DNA of 64,000 nucleotides from an uncultured Prevotella sp. Its GTDB lineage: Bacteria > Bacteroidota > Bacteroidia > Bacteroidales > Bacteroidaceae. Every line of letters starts with the position of its first letter. Within the stretch, counting starts at the first letter, position 1. The stretch lies in contig CAMCBZ010000005.1 in the NCBI GenBank assembly GCA_945873145.1, forward strand, positions 1 through 64,000, given 5' to 3'. Shown here piece after piece: positions 16,723 to 24,345 of this stretch. A model generated the notes under the pieces. It did no database searches, had not been told where the DNA came from, and worked only from the letters and a program-made list of their open reading frames with translations. Both the position numbers and the translations under genes were made by a program.

Positions 16723-16974
16723 ATGAAGTGGAAACGCATTCTCATCGCTATTGCCATCGCGCTGTTGGCCGTCGTCGGCCTGCAGTGCTTTTGGCTTTTC
16801 CGGCAGTACAGCACACAACGATCGCGGCTGCGCCAACAGCTTGACGACGATACGCTGTTTAATGGGCGCAGCTTGCAGGTGTTTGTTACCAAGTTGCGTC
16901 ACCGTTTAGAACACGATCCCCGGCTGCGCATCATCAATGTACGCGGCATTGGCTATAAACTGATCATCGTCTGA
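16723..16974 (+). pseudogene. histidine-kinase N-terminus fused to response-regulator C-terminus (83 codons)
   Basis: The first ~30 residues (MKWKRILIAIAIALLAVVGLQ, then FWLFRQYSTQRSRLRQQL) look like the start and first membrane segment of a sensor histidine kinase. The last ~35 (NGRSLQVFVTKLRHRLEHDP, then IINVRGIGYKLIIV) are the recognition helix and C-terminal hairpin of an OmpR-type winged-helix response regulator. Everything between is missing, in frame. The simplest reading is one deletion between adjacent kinase and regulator genes (the RprX-RprY order) that left a small frame with its promoter intact. It may still be translated as a membrane-anchored DNA-binding fragment, but this is untested. 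Confidence 0.7.
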
Positions 16975-17018
16975 CGGCTTCGTGTCGTTTCATAGGCGTA
17001 GAAGCGCCGGCTGAATAG

Positions 17019-17087
17019 AGCAAACAAGAAAAGAGCATCTATGTGCTGAGCTTTCTCAGTCTATGGATGCTCTTTTTTTTGTTTGCT
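17019..17087. terminator. bidirectional terminator at 17.05 kb
   Basis: AAGAGCATC (17031-17039) pairs with GATGCTCTT (17066-17074); an inner CTGAG/CTCAG stem and an outer GCAAACAA/TTGTTTGC pairing extend it, with T runs on both strands. It separates the fused remnant and the minus-strand barrel gene. Confidence 0.8.
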
Positions 17088-17101
17088 GTCAGACGTAATG
17101 G

Positions 17102-19396
17102 TTACAAGCCCATGCCACTTGCGGGTGAGTCTTTCTTCTGCGAGTCGTTGAAGTCGTTGTTGATCTTCGAACTGTACTGTCCGAACTGCTTCTTTGTATT
17201 ACCGAAGTTCCATCTTACCGTCATAGAAACCATTTGCAGAGGGATGGAGATGTGGGTGTGGTTGCTGAAGTCCTTGCCTGCGCTGTGCTGATCGATGATG
17301 AGATGGCTGCGCAGCGGGTTAGCATAGCGTGCTGAGAGCTCTAAGCGATCCTTGAGGAAGGTACGGGTGAGCGAAGCATTGAAGAACTGCATGCCACTGT
17401 TGTAGCCCATGAGGTTGTACTGACGTGTTTGGGCGAAGAGTCCGAATGAACTCTTGATTTTCCATGGCAGTTGCTGCTCCAGTCCGACATAGGCGTTGCC
17501 CGACCATCCCCAATTATGATAGCCCAGCTCTTTCGCCTTCCAGTCACCGTAGGACACGTTGCCGCTGAGCATCAGCGTGGAGTTCTTGCAGGCTGCCCAA
17601 CGGACGAAGGCATCCACGTAGGTGTTTCTGCTCTTGCCGTTGTTGGCGTAGGTGCTGTTGTATTTGTTGTCGGCATCCACGAACTGGTAGTTCTCTATCT
17701 CATTGCCGATGTAGTCGTGGCTGAGGCTGACGTTGAACATCACCTTCGGTATGAAGAAGTTGTAGGCCAGCGTCACGTTGTGCGACTTCACCACGGCGAG
17801 TGACGGGTTTCCGTAGGTGAGCGCTGTCGGGTCTGTGCGGTCGGTGTAAGGGTTGAGCTGGCTGATGCCCGGTCGCGAGATGCGCATGGTATAGGTCAGA
17901 CCGAGGTTGGATGTCGGTGTGATGTTGTAGCCGATGCTTCCCGACGGAACGAGGTTGCCATAGTCCTTATGGAAGTTGCGGTCGCTGTGCTCAGCATATT
18001 TCACGCTCTCGAAGGTATGCTCGTAGCGCAGGCCGAGGCGTGCGTTGTACTTCTCCTTGGTGAGCTTATACTGTGCATAGCCTGCCACGATGCTCTGCAA
18101 GTTGCGGTAGAGCATGCTGCCGGCGTCGTTGAGCACGTCGTTACCGTCAACGATGTCGTAGAGTCGGCTGTCGCTCTTGTTGCGTCGGCTGATGAACTTC
18201 GTGCCCGTCTCCAGCGTCTGTCCCTTGCCAAGGTCCAAGGTCAGGTCAGCCTGTCCGGTGTGGCTGGTGCCCCATGTACGTGAGTCGGAGAAGAGATCGG
18301 TAAGGGTGAGTCCCGTCACACCCGACACATTATTATATAAGTTCCATGTACGGTTACGGGCCGGGTTGTAGTCGAAGAGATAGCTCAGCGTCAGCGACGA
18401 GGTATGGTCAGCGTTGAGCCACCGCTGATAGTCGGCACTGGCATTGGCGCCCATAAAGCGGTTGCGTTGGCTGGAATTGTAGACATAGCTGAAGCCATTG
18501 CCGTAAGGGCCTCCCGAGAAGGAGTTGCGCGGTTGCATATTCTGGTTGGTGTAGCCGCCATTGACACCGGCACTGACGTTGATGGTGCTCAAAGAGTCGA
18601 GGGCGTAGCCTAAGGTGAAGTTGCCAAAAGAGAAGGGATGCTTCTGCTTGAACTCCACGTCTGTGGTCTGCAGCGACTCACCGAGAGAAGTCTGTTGCAG
18701 ACGGGTGTTGGTCACCTTGAGGTCGCCAAAGTCCTGCCAGGCAAACATGCCCATGGCACTGTAGGTCAGCTTGCCATGCTGTCCGCCGATGTAGGCGTTG
18801 GCGCGCTCGCCCTTGTTGCTGAGGGAGAGCTCGACATTGCCGTTGTAGCAGTTGTTGCAGTCACTGTTGGGTTGTCCGCTTTGGTGCACCAGCTTGATGT
18901 CGAGCACGCCACTGGTACCCTCAGCATCGTATTTGGCACCCGGAGAGGTGATGACGTCGATGCTCTTCACCATGGAGGCAGGCATCGACTTCGCCACCTG
19001 TGTGAAGTTGTTTTGGAACATCTGGTTGGGCTTGCCGTCGACATAGACCTTAAAGCTGGCAGATCCCTTCACGGTGACGTTGTCTTGTCCGTCCACGGTG
19101 ACCATAGGTACCTTGCGTAGCATGTCGAGAAGTGTCATCGTCTTGGCGTCCTCGTCCTGCTGCACGTTGTAGGTCATTTTGTCGGTCGTCATTCTGACGA
19201 CGGGCTTTTGCGCCACCACCTCTACGCCTTGCAGGTCGAGGCTGTCGTGGATGACTTGGAGCTTGAGGCTATCGTTGACGCCTCGTTGCTTAAGGCTGTC
19301 GACGGTGTTGGCCGGAGCCTGGGCCAGGGCGGCGAGAGGGGAGAGCGAGAGGAGGGTGATGGCAAGGGCTTGCTTGCCGGGAATTGTCTTTTTCAT
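17102..19396 (-). CDS. outer-membrane beta-barrel family protein, last gene of the ABC/GntR operon
   Basis: A 764-residue exported protein; signal peptide MKKTIPGKQALAITLLSLSP, cleavage near ALAQ. A plug-like domain follows (VVAQKPVVRMTTDKMTYNVQQ, LDMLRKVPMVTVDGQDNVTVKG, FKVYVDGKPNQMF, MVKSIDVITSPGAKYDAEG), then a barrel of about 550 residues. A carboxypeptidase-regulatory-like domain is absent; instead a short repeat-like DSLKxx linker precedes the plug. Two cysteines in NSDCNNCYNGN are unusual for a barrel loop. It lies 138 bases downstream of the GntR gene with a palindromic element between, so it may be read through from the ABC operon or have its own promoter. Confidence 0.85.
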   Translation of the reverse strand: MKKTIPGKQALAITLLSLSPLAALAQAPANTVDSLKQRGVNDSLKLQVIHDSLDLQGVEVVAQKPVVRMTTDKMTYNVQQDEDAKTMTLLDMLRKVPMVTVDGQDNVTVKGSASFKVYVDGKPNQMFQNNFTQVAKSMPASMVKSIDVITSPGAKYDAEGTSGVLDIKLVHQSGQPNSDCNNCYNGNVELSLSNKGERANAYIGGQHGKLTYSAMGMFAWQDFGDLKVTNTRLQQTSLGESLQTTDVEFKQKHPFSFGNFTLGYALDSLSTINVSAGVNGGYTNQNMQPRNSFSGGPYGNGFSYVYNSSQRNRFMGANASADYQRWLNADHTSSLTLSYLFDYNPARNRTWNLYNNVSGVTGLTLTDLFSDSRTWGTSHTGQADLTLDLGKGQTLETGTKFISRRNKSDSRLYDIVDGNDVLNDAGSMLYRNLQSIVAGYAQYKLTKEKYNARLGLRYEHTFESVKYAEHSDRNFHKDYGNLVPSGSIGYNITPTSNLGLTYTMRISRPGISQLNPYTDRTDPTALTYGNPSLAVVKSHNVTLAYNFFIPKVMFNVSLSHDYIGNEIENYQFVDADNKYNSTYANNGKSRNTYVDAFVRWAACKNSTLMLSGNVSYGDWKAKELGYHNWGWSGNAYVGLEQQLPWKIKSSFGLFAQTRQYNLMGYNSGMQFFNASLTRTFLKDRLELSARYANPLRSHLIIDQHSAGKDFSNHTHISIPLQMVSMTVRWNFGNTKKQFGQYSSKINNDFNDSQKKDSPASGMGL

Positions 19397-19414
19397 TCTT
19401 GATTTCTTTATTGG

Positions 19415-19433
19415 GACGCTGCACAGCAGCGTC
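19415..19433. repeat. palindromic element copy B
   Basis: GACGCTGCACAGCAGCGTC, an 8-bp stem with a 3-base loop, identical to copy C at 20747. It is followed by a diverged flank (GTACGGAACAGTGCCC). Located between the GntR stop codon and the barrel gene start. Confidence 0.75.
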
Positions 19434-19534
19434 GTACGGAACAGTGCCCACCTTTTGAGAGAGGGCTTTGGGAGTTTTTTGAGGGGGCGAGCTTTGGGAA
19501 GGAAAGCGGGAGGCTATTCTTGGTGGACAGCGGG

Positions 19535-19897
19535 CTATCCTTGGTGGATGGCGGCTACCGCATCCTTGAGCTCTTCCCAAGAGATGTCGAGGAGCTTCAT
19601 CTGACGGGCAAACTCGGGGAGAACGGTCTTGAGAAACGTCTGTCGCCGTGTCTGCTTGATATGTCGCTGCGCATCTTCTGCTACGAAATAGCCGAGACCA
19701 CGCTTGTTGAAGATGATGCCTTCTTGGGCGAGCTGGTCGTAGGCCTTGACCGCCGTATTGGCGTTGACGCCGAGCGTGGCGGCATATTCGCGCACGCTGG
19801 GGATGCGGTCAAAAGCCTTGTAGACCCCCGCGAGGATCTCGTCGCTCAGGCGGTCGGCTATCTGCAGGTAGATGGCTTTGTCGTTGTTGAATGCCAT
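19535..19897 (-). CDS. YtrA-like GntR family transcriptional regulator
   Basis: A 120-residue regulator starting at ATG 19897 (MAFNNDKAIYLQIADRLSDEI); the upstream extension of the frame is antisense to the GIN gene. It has a GntR winged helix: GVYKAFDRIPSVREYAATLGVNANTAVKAYDQLAQEGIIFNKRGLGYFV. Only a short helical tail follows, with no large effector domain, which defines the YtrA subgroup that usually controls ABC transporters. The ABC ATPase and permease are in the same operon. A 9-bp inverted repeat over the operon start site (22629-22652) is its likely operator, so autoregulation is probable. Confidence 0.9.
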   Translation of the reverse strand: MAFNNDKAIYLQIADRLSDEILAGVYKAFDRIPSVREYAATLGVNANTAVKAYDQLAQEGIIFNKRGLGYFVAEDAQRHIKQTRRQTFLKTVLPEFARQMKLLDISWEELKDAVAAIHQG

Positions 19898-19928
19898 ATA
19901 CGTGAGTGTTATGTGTTGTGAAGTGTGA

Positions 19929-20708
19929 TTATTTGCCGAGTTGCAGCTTATCGGTGTCGATGTCGCCGGCGCCGGACACACTCTTGTCGAGTGAGCGCAG
20001 TGTGCCGGAGAGGTCGACGTCACCACTGCCGGAGATGCCGATGTAAGCATAACCGCAATGGTAGAAGTCAAGTGTGCCGTCACCACTGCCGGCTACAGTC
20101 AGTTTGGTTACTTTCACCTGAGCCAGTTTGCTCTTTACATCACCGCTGCCGCTGATGCTGAACGAGGCGTTGCGGGCCTGTAGGATACCCGTCTCGATGT
20201 CGCCACTGCCTGCGACGGCATACTCAAAGTCACCGGTAAGCGTTACATTCTTCAGCTTGCTGTCGCCGCTGCCAGCGATGGACAGCTCAAGGCTTTTGCC
20301 GGTGATGTCGCTTTCAGCATAGAAGTCGCCACTGCCGGCGGTAGAGAGGACTTCCAGCGAGGGAGCGCTGATCCAGAGTTCGGCACCATCGTTGGAGGAG
20401 TTGATGTGTAGAACGGTGATGCCTTTTTGCTTCTTCTCTTCTTTCTGCGTGATGACGAGCTCGCCGCGGCTGGCGGTGACAGTGTGAGAAGCGTACCAGC
20501 TTGGGGTGGCCTTCAAGACAACTTTGTAGGTGTCGGACTGCGTGAAGTGGATGTCGCAGTTGGAGTAGTTTTTGATGCTTTGGAAGTCGCGGAGGTTGAG
20601 GGTGTATGACTTCGCGGGCTCGTCACTGTTGTTGACTTTCTCGATGCGGCAAGCGGAAACGGAAATGATGGCCACAAGGGCGATAAACAAAAATGCTAAC
20701 TTTTTCAT
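19929..20708 (-). CDS. GIN-domain (DUF2807) lipoprotein
   Basis: A 259-residue lipoprotein: signal peptide MKKLAFLFIALVAIISVSAC with a lipobox ending at Cys20. The body is a DUF2807 'head GIN' domain built of parallel beta repeats; a (S/A)G(S/A)GD motif recurs seven times with spacing of roughly 17-21 residues (TAGSGDFYAE, IAGSGDSKLK, VAGSGDIETG, ISGSGDVKSK, VAGSGDGTLD, ISGSGDVDLS, VSGAGDIDTD), indicating a beta-helix. The start at 20708 is chosen because upstream codons lie in a G-run. It sits between the ABC permease and the GntR gene, suggesting an envelope role in the same stress response. Confidence 0.88.
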   Translation of the reverse strand: MKKLAFLFIALVAIISVSACRIEKVNNSDEPAKSYTLNLRDFQSIKNYSNCDIHFTQSDTYKVVLKATPSWYASHTVTASRGELVITQKEEKKQKGITVLHINSSNDGAELWISAPSLEVLSTAGSGDFYAESDITGKSLELSIAGSGDSKLKNVTLTGDFEYAVAGSGDIETGILQARNASFSISGSGDVKSKLAQVKVTKLTVAGSGDGTLDFYHCGYAYIGISGSGDVDLSGTLRSLDKSVSGAGDIDTDKLQLGK

Positions 20709-20746
20709 GATGATATGATTTTTACTTGCTATTTTTTTTGGGGGGG

Positions 20747-20765
20747 GACGCTGCACAGCAGCGTC
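20747..20765. repeat. palindromic element copy C
   Basis: GACGCTGCACAGCAGCGTC followed by GAACAGAACCCAGCAG and then a tandem repeat, the same order as copy A at 16481. It follows a run of seven G. It lies between the permease stop and the GIN gene start. Confidence 0.75.
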
Positions 20766-20789
20766 GAACAGAACCCAGCAGACGACAAC

Positions 20790-20909
20790 ACTAACGACGC
20801 GGACACGGATGGCACTAACGACGCGGACACGGATGGCACTGACGACGCGGACGGCTCTAACGACGCGGGCGGCACTAACGACGCGGACGGCACTAACGAC
20901 GCGGACGAG
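20790..20909. repeat. 18/24-bp tandem repeat, six units
   Basis: Units start at 20790, 20814, 20838, 20856, 20874 and 20892: two of 24 bases then four of 18. Each contains ACTAACGACGCGGAC or a close variant; the long units add ACGGAT. It occupies the gap between the permease and GIN genes of one operon and ends 15 bases before the permease stop codon. Confidence 0.9.
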
Positions 20910-20924
20910 CCGAGATACTGGGTA

Positions 20925-21734
20925 CTATTTGTTGATCCACTGGTTGTTGATGACCTGCAGACGCGTGTAGCGACGGTAAGCGAACCAATAGCAGAAGATC
21001 GTAAGAGCAATGCTGAATGCAAAGATAAGGGCTTCCCACCAATAGTCATAGAGTGTGATGGTGTAGCCGGAATCAAGAAACTCTGAGGCTATGTGGCCAC
21101 CGACAGCAACAGCGCACAACAGCAAGATGCCGAGAGCCATCCACGAGAGAAGGGCCATGACAAGCGGATGCTTGTGGAAGATGCTGCCAAAGAAAAGAAA
21201 ACAAGCGTGCTCTGTGACGAGGGCCATCAAGAGTGCGGCTGTACCATTGAATATGTAGTCTTGACCGTTGACAAAGAACACATTGCCGGAGAAGGAGGCA
21301 TGGGCAACGCTGTCTGCCGCTGACGAGACAGCCCACTGTGCGTGGCTGCCGAAGACCATCGTCAGGAGATGCTGTAAGAGGTCACCGCCCAGAAAGCCAA
21401 TCATGGCAGCGATGGGCATGGCAACAACGAGTACCAGATAGCGGGCGATGAACTTTTCTTTGTTCGAGGCCGGGAGCGTGAAGTTGTTGATACGCTGTTG
21501 TCGGCTGCGGAGACTGGAGAAGATGGTGGCTCCGCAGAGCACGAAGTAGGCGAGCAGGAAGCCGAAGGCTATCTTTCCCGTGGTGAAAGTGGAATCCGAT
21601 CCATTCTTGATGATGAGCACGAGAAGTTGGGGGATGACCACAAGTCCAAGAAATACGAGGCCTATGGTGACGAGATGGCGCTTGCTGAGCAGTAGCTCCC
21701 AACGGAGTACTTGCAGGAATCTATTTTTGTTCAT
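20925..21734 (-). CDS. ABC transporter permease (ABC-2 type)
   Basis: A 269-residue membrane protein with about six hydrophobic segments; it begins MNKNRFLQVLRWELLLSKRHL, a cytoplasmic amphipathic start usual in ABC-2 permeases, followed by GLVFLGLVVIPQLLVLII and KIAFGFLLAYFVLCGATIFSSL. A central loop has SRQQRINNFTLPASNKEKFIARYL, the 'coupling' type block of YtrC/D-like permeases. It lies 34 bases behind the ATPase gene. Substrate unknown; the YtrA context suggests cell-wall antibiotic or envelope stress. Confidence 0.82.
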   Translation of the reverse strand: MNKNRFLQVLRWELLLSKRHLVTIGLVFLGLVVIPQLLVLIIKNGSDSTFTTGKIAFGFLLAYFVLCGATIFSSLRSRQQRINNFTLPASNKEKFIARYLVLVVAMPIAAMIGFLGGDLLQHLLTMVFGSHAQWAVSSAADSVAHASFSGNVFFVNGQDYIFNGTAALLMALVTEHACFLFFGSIFHKHPLVMALLSWMALGILLLCAVAVGGHIASEFLDSGYTITLYDYWWEALIFAFSIALTIFCYWFAYRRYTRLQVINNQWINK

Positions 21735-21768
21735 GGTATGTTGCTATATTAATAAGGTGTAGAAGAAA

Positions 21769-22593
21769 TTACTTCGTAGAGATCTTGCCGTTGATAGCGG
21801 CGTTGAAGAGCAGTTCCAAATCAATCTGCGTCTCTTCGCCATCGCCTCTTGGCATGATGACAGCGTTGCCTTGCAATGATGGCTCGGCATAGAGTACGGT
21901 GTCGTCCATTTCCTGCGGTGAGATGTAGCGGAACGAATAACGGCGTGAGAGATCGGCGATGGAGTCGTTGAGCAGCACGCGGCTTTCATTGATGATGACC
22001 ACGTGGTCGAGCAAGCTCTCGATGTCGTGAACCTGATGGGTGGAGATGATGAGCGTGCGGTCGTCCGCCATGTAGTTGGCCACCACCTTGCGGAAGAGTG
22101 CTTTCGACGGGATGTCGAGGCCGTTGGTCGGCTCGTCCATCATCAGCAGGCGTGTGCCCGTGGCAATGGCGAAGCTCATATACACCTTTTTCTTTTGTCC
22201 CATTGACAGCTCCTTGAGGTTAGGCTCAGCGGGCATCTCGAAGTCTGCTAAGCATTTGCCCAAGAGTTCGTCGCTGAAATGCGGATAGAAGGCACGCATC
22301 ATGTCGGCGAAGGCTTCAAAGCTCATGTCGGGCATGGCGTACTCCTCAGGCACGATAAACACTTCCTGAAGCATCTCGGGAAGACGCAACCAGCTCTCCT
22401 TGCCGTCGACTGTCACCGTGCCGCTGTTGGGACGCAGCAGTCCGGCGATGAGATAGAGTAGGGTAGACTTTCCCGTGCCGTTCTTGCCAAGCAGGCCGTA
22501 GACGCAGCCGGGTTGCAACTGCAAGGCGAAGTGGTCAAACACTTGGTGCTTGCTGCCCTGATAGTGAAAACGGAGGTCTCTTACATCAATCAT
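21769..22593 (-). CDS. ABC transporter ATP-binding protein
   Basis: A 274-residue ATPase, first gene of the operon. Walker A GLLGKNGTGKSTLL is at about 33-46, the signature reads LSMGQKKKVYMSFAIA, Walker B RLLMMDEPTNGLD, and the switch histidine is in ISTHQVHDIE. The D-loop PTNGLD and the Q-loop region (LPEMLQEVFIVPEEYAMP) are intact. After the ATPase core there is a ~60-residue C-terminal tail with SIADLSRRYSFRYIS. With the adjoining permease it forms an ABC-2 exporter; the promoter and operator lie just upstream. Confidence 0.92.
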   Translation of the reverse strand: MIDVRDLRFHYQGSKHQVFDHFALQLQPGCVYGLLGKNGTGKSTLLYLIAGLLRPNSGTVTVDGKESWLRLPEMLQEVFIVPEEYAMPDMSFEAFADMMRAFYPHFSDELLGKCLADFEMPAEPNLKELSMGQKKKVYMSFAIATGTRLLMMDEPTNGLDIPSKALFRKVVANYMADDRTLIISTHQVHDIESLLDHVVIINESRVLLNDSIADLSRRYSFRYISPQEMDDTVLYAEPSLQGNAVIMPRGDGEETQIDLELLFNAAINGKISTK

Positions 22594-22628
22594 ATTGTTC
22601 TTTTTTACGTTTAACCGTTATCTGTATT

Positions 22629-22652
22629 AGTGTACTACTTTAATAGTATACT
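22629..22652 (-). promoter_or_regulatory. probable GntR operator of the ABC-GIN-GntR operon
   Basis: AGTGTACTA (22629-22637), a 6-base spacer, and TAGTATACT (22644-22652) match as an inverted repeat in 8 of 9 positions. The -7 box of the operon is at 22654-22661, so the site covers the transcription start. Size and place fit a dimeric YtrA-like regulator. Confidence 0.75.
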
Positions 22653-22653
22653 G

Positions 22654-22661
22654 CAAAGATA
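22654..22661 (-). promoter_or_regulatory. -7 box of the ABC operon
   Basis: TATCTTTG on the minus strand, 61 bases before the ATPase start codon and immediately upstream of the inverted-repeat operator. Confidence 0.75.
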
Positions 22662-22880
22662 ATATGATTTGCTTGAAACGGCCAAATAATATAGCGATAA
22701 AATGCTTGTATATGGTGTATTTTTAACTTTTATATTGTGTACAGCACTCTTTGCTTTACTTTTGTTAACGATTTTATAAGTAAGATAATAGCGTGATCAT
22801 GGTGTGCAAAAGGGGTTGTACCACGTTTGTGGTATGCAATATGACGTGAATATGTGATTTCTATAATGGGAAAATCATCG

Positions 22881-22969
22881 TAACTTTGCATCGTGAAAAA
22901 ACAATAGATGTGTAACCGCTGAACGCAACCTCATGATTATATAAAGGTTGAGGAAAGCATAAAAAGTAA
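22881..22969 (+). promoter_or_regulatory. metY promoter and structured leader
   Basis: A -7 box TAACTTTG is at 22881-22888. The following ~75-base leader holds CCTCA/TGAGG and overlapping AACCT/AGGTT pairings around 22930-22955, ending in AAAGCATAAAAAG close to the start codon. The rest of 22662-22880 shows nothing recognised. A SAM-responsive element was considered but the sequence could not be matched with confidence. Confidence 0.45.
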
Positions 22970-24271
22970 ATGACTATGAGCAACGAGAAAAAGCTTCATT
23001 TCGAGACACTGCAACTTCATGTAGGACAGGAACAGGCAGACCCCGCCACAGACGCGCGCGCCGTGCCTATCTACCAGACCACGTCTTACGTGTTCCACAA
23101 TGCGCAGCACGCTTCCGACCGCTTCCATTTGAAGGACGCTGGAAACATCTACGGTCGTCTGACCAACACCACACAGGGCGTGTTTGAGGATCGCGTGGCC
23201 GCACTGGAAGGCGGCGTAGGCGGACTGGCTGTTGCCTCAGGTGCTGCTGCAGTGACTTACGCCATCACCAACCTGGCATACGCCGGTGATCATGTGGTGG
23301 CAACCGATACCATCTACGGCGGAACCTATAACCTGCTGAAGCACACGCTGAGCAAGTACGGTATTGACACTACTTTTGTCAACCCCGACGACTACGACGC
23401 TTTGGAGGCTGCCATTAAGCCCAACACCAAACTCGTATATATCGAGACCCTCGGCAATCCTAACTCTAACATCAGCGATATCGAGCGCTCGGCCGCCATC
23501 GCCCATAAACATGGCATCCCCTTGGTGATCGACAACACCTTTGGCACTCCCTACCTCATCCGTCCTATTGAGCACGGAGCCGACATCGTGGTGCACTCAG
23601 CCACAAAGTTCATCGGTGGCCACGGATCATCTCTCGGCGGTGTCATCGTCGACGGTGGTAAGTTCGACTATTTTCAGAACGACAAGTTCCCCGGCTTCAC
23701 CAAGCCCGACGCCTCCTATCATGGTCTTGTCTTCGGCAAGCTGCCCGCTCCTTTCGTGACCCGCGTGCGTGCCCTGTTGCTCCGTGACGAGGGTGCCTGC
23801 ATCTCTCCGTTCAACGCCTGGGTGCTGCTGCAAGGTCTGGAGACGCTGTCACTGCGTGTGGAGCGCCACGTATTCAACACATTGAAAGTCATCGACTATC
23901 TCAAGACCCAGCCGCAGGTGAAGAAGATCAACCACCCGTCACTGCCCGATCACCCCAACCACGACCTCTACGAGCGCTACTTCCCCAACGGCGCCGGCAG
24001 CATCTTCACCTTTGAGATCGATGGCAGCCAGCAGAAGGCTTGGGACTTCATCGACCATCTCAAGATCTTCTCTGACCTGGCCAACGTGGCTGACGTGAAG
24101 TCGCTCGTCGTGCATCCAAAGAGTACCACACACTCTGAGTTGAGCGAGGAGGAGGCTTCCGAGCAGGGTATCTTCGACGGAACAATCCGTCTGAGCATCG
24201 GCACTGAGCACTATGAGGATCTCATCGCTGACCTCGATCAGGCTTTTGAGGCCGTGAAGAACGAGAAGTAA
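22970..24271 (+). CDS. metY: O-acetylhomoserine sulfhydrylase (aminocarboxypropyltransferase)
   Basis: A PLP enzyme of the Cys/Met metabolism family, 433 residues (431 from the second ATG at 22976). It makes homocysteine from O-acetylhomoserine and sulfide. Family blocks are TLQLHVGQEQADPATDARAVPIYQTTSYVF at the start split by the conserved Gln-Thr-Thr, YGRLTNTT for phosphate binding, ASGAAAVTYAI, and HSATKFIGGHG with the PLP lysine. YGRLTNPTQ of cystathionine enzymes is replaced by YGRLTNTTQ. The length over 420 residues separates it from cystathionine gamma-synthase. cysK follows after 74 bases, giving a two-gene sulfide-assimilation set. Confidence 0.93.
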   Translation: MTMSNEKKLHFETLQLHVGQEQADPATDARAVPIYQTTSYVFHNAQHASDRFHLKDAGNIYGRLTNTTQGVFEDRVAALEGGVGGLAVASGAAAVTYAITNLAYAGDHVVATDTIYGGTYNLLKHTLSKYGIDTTFVNPDDYDALEAAIKPNTKLVYIETLGNPNSNISDIERSAAIAHKHGIPLVIDNTFGTPYLIRPIEHGADIVVHSATKFIGGHGSSLGGVIVDGGKFDYFQNDKFPGFTKPDASYHGLVFGKLPAPFVTRVRALLLRDEGACISPFNAWVLLQGLETLSLRVERHVFNTLKVIDYLKTQPQVKKINHPSLPDHPNHDLYERYFPNGAGSIFTFEIDGSQQKAWDFIDHLKIFSDLANVADVKSLVVHPKSTTHSELSEEEASEQGIFDGTIRLSIGTEHYEDLIADLDQAFEAVKNEK

Positions 24272-24345
24272 GCTCAAGCAGAGACATCTTTTTCTCAAGA
24301 ATTAGAGAATTGAAGTATTAGAAATCATTAGAAAGGAAACACATT

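Noticed and set aside
20715..21086. 123-codon frame with Asn-Asp-Ala-Asp repeats
   Set aside because: It begins inside the GIN gene promoter side and runs antisense into the permease; the repeats come from the 18/24-bp array.
22889..22969. SAM-II riboswitch ahead of metY
   Set aside because: The AAAGC-ATAAAAAG end is suggestive but stem P1 and loop sequences could not be aligned with confidence; kept only as an unexplained structured leader.
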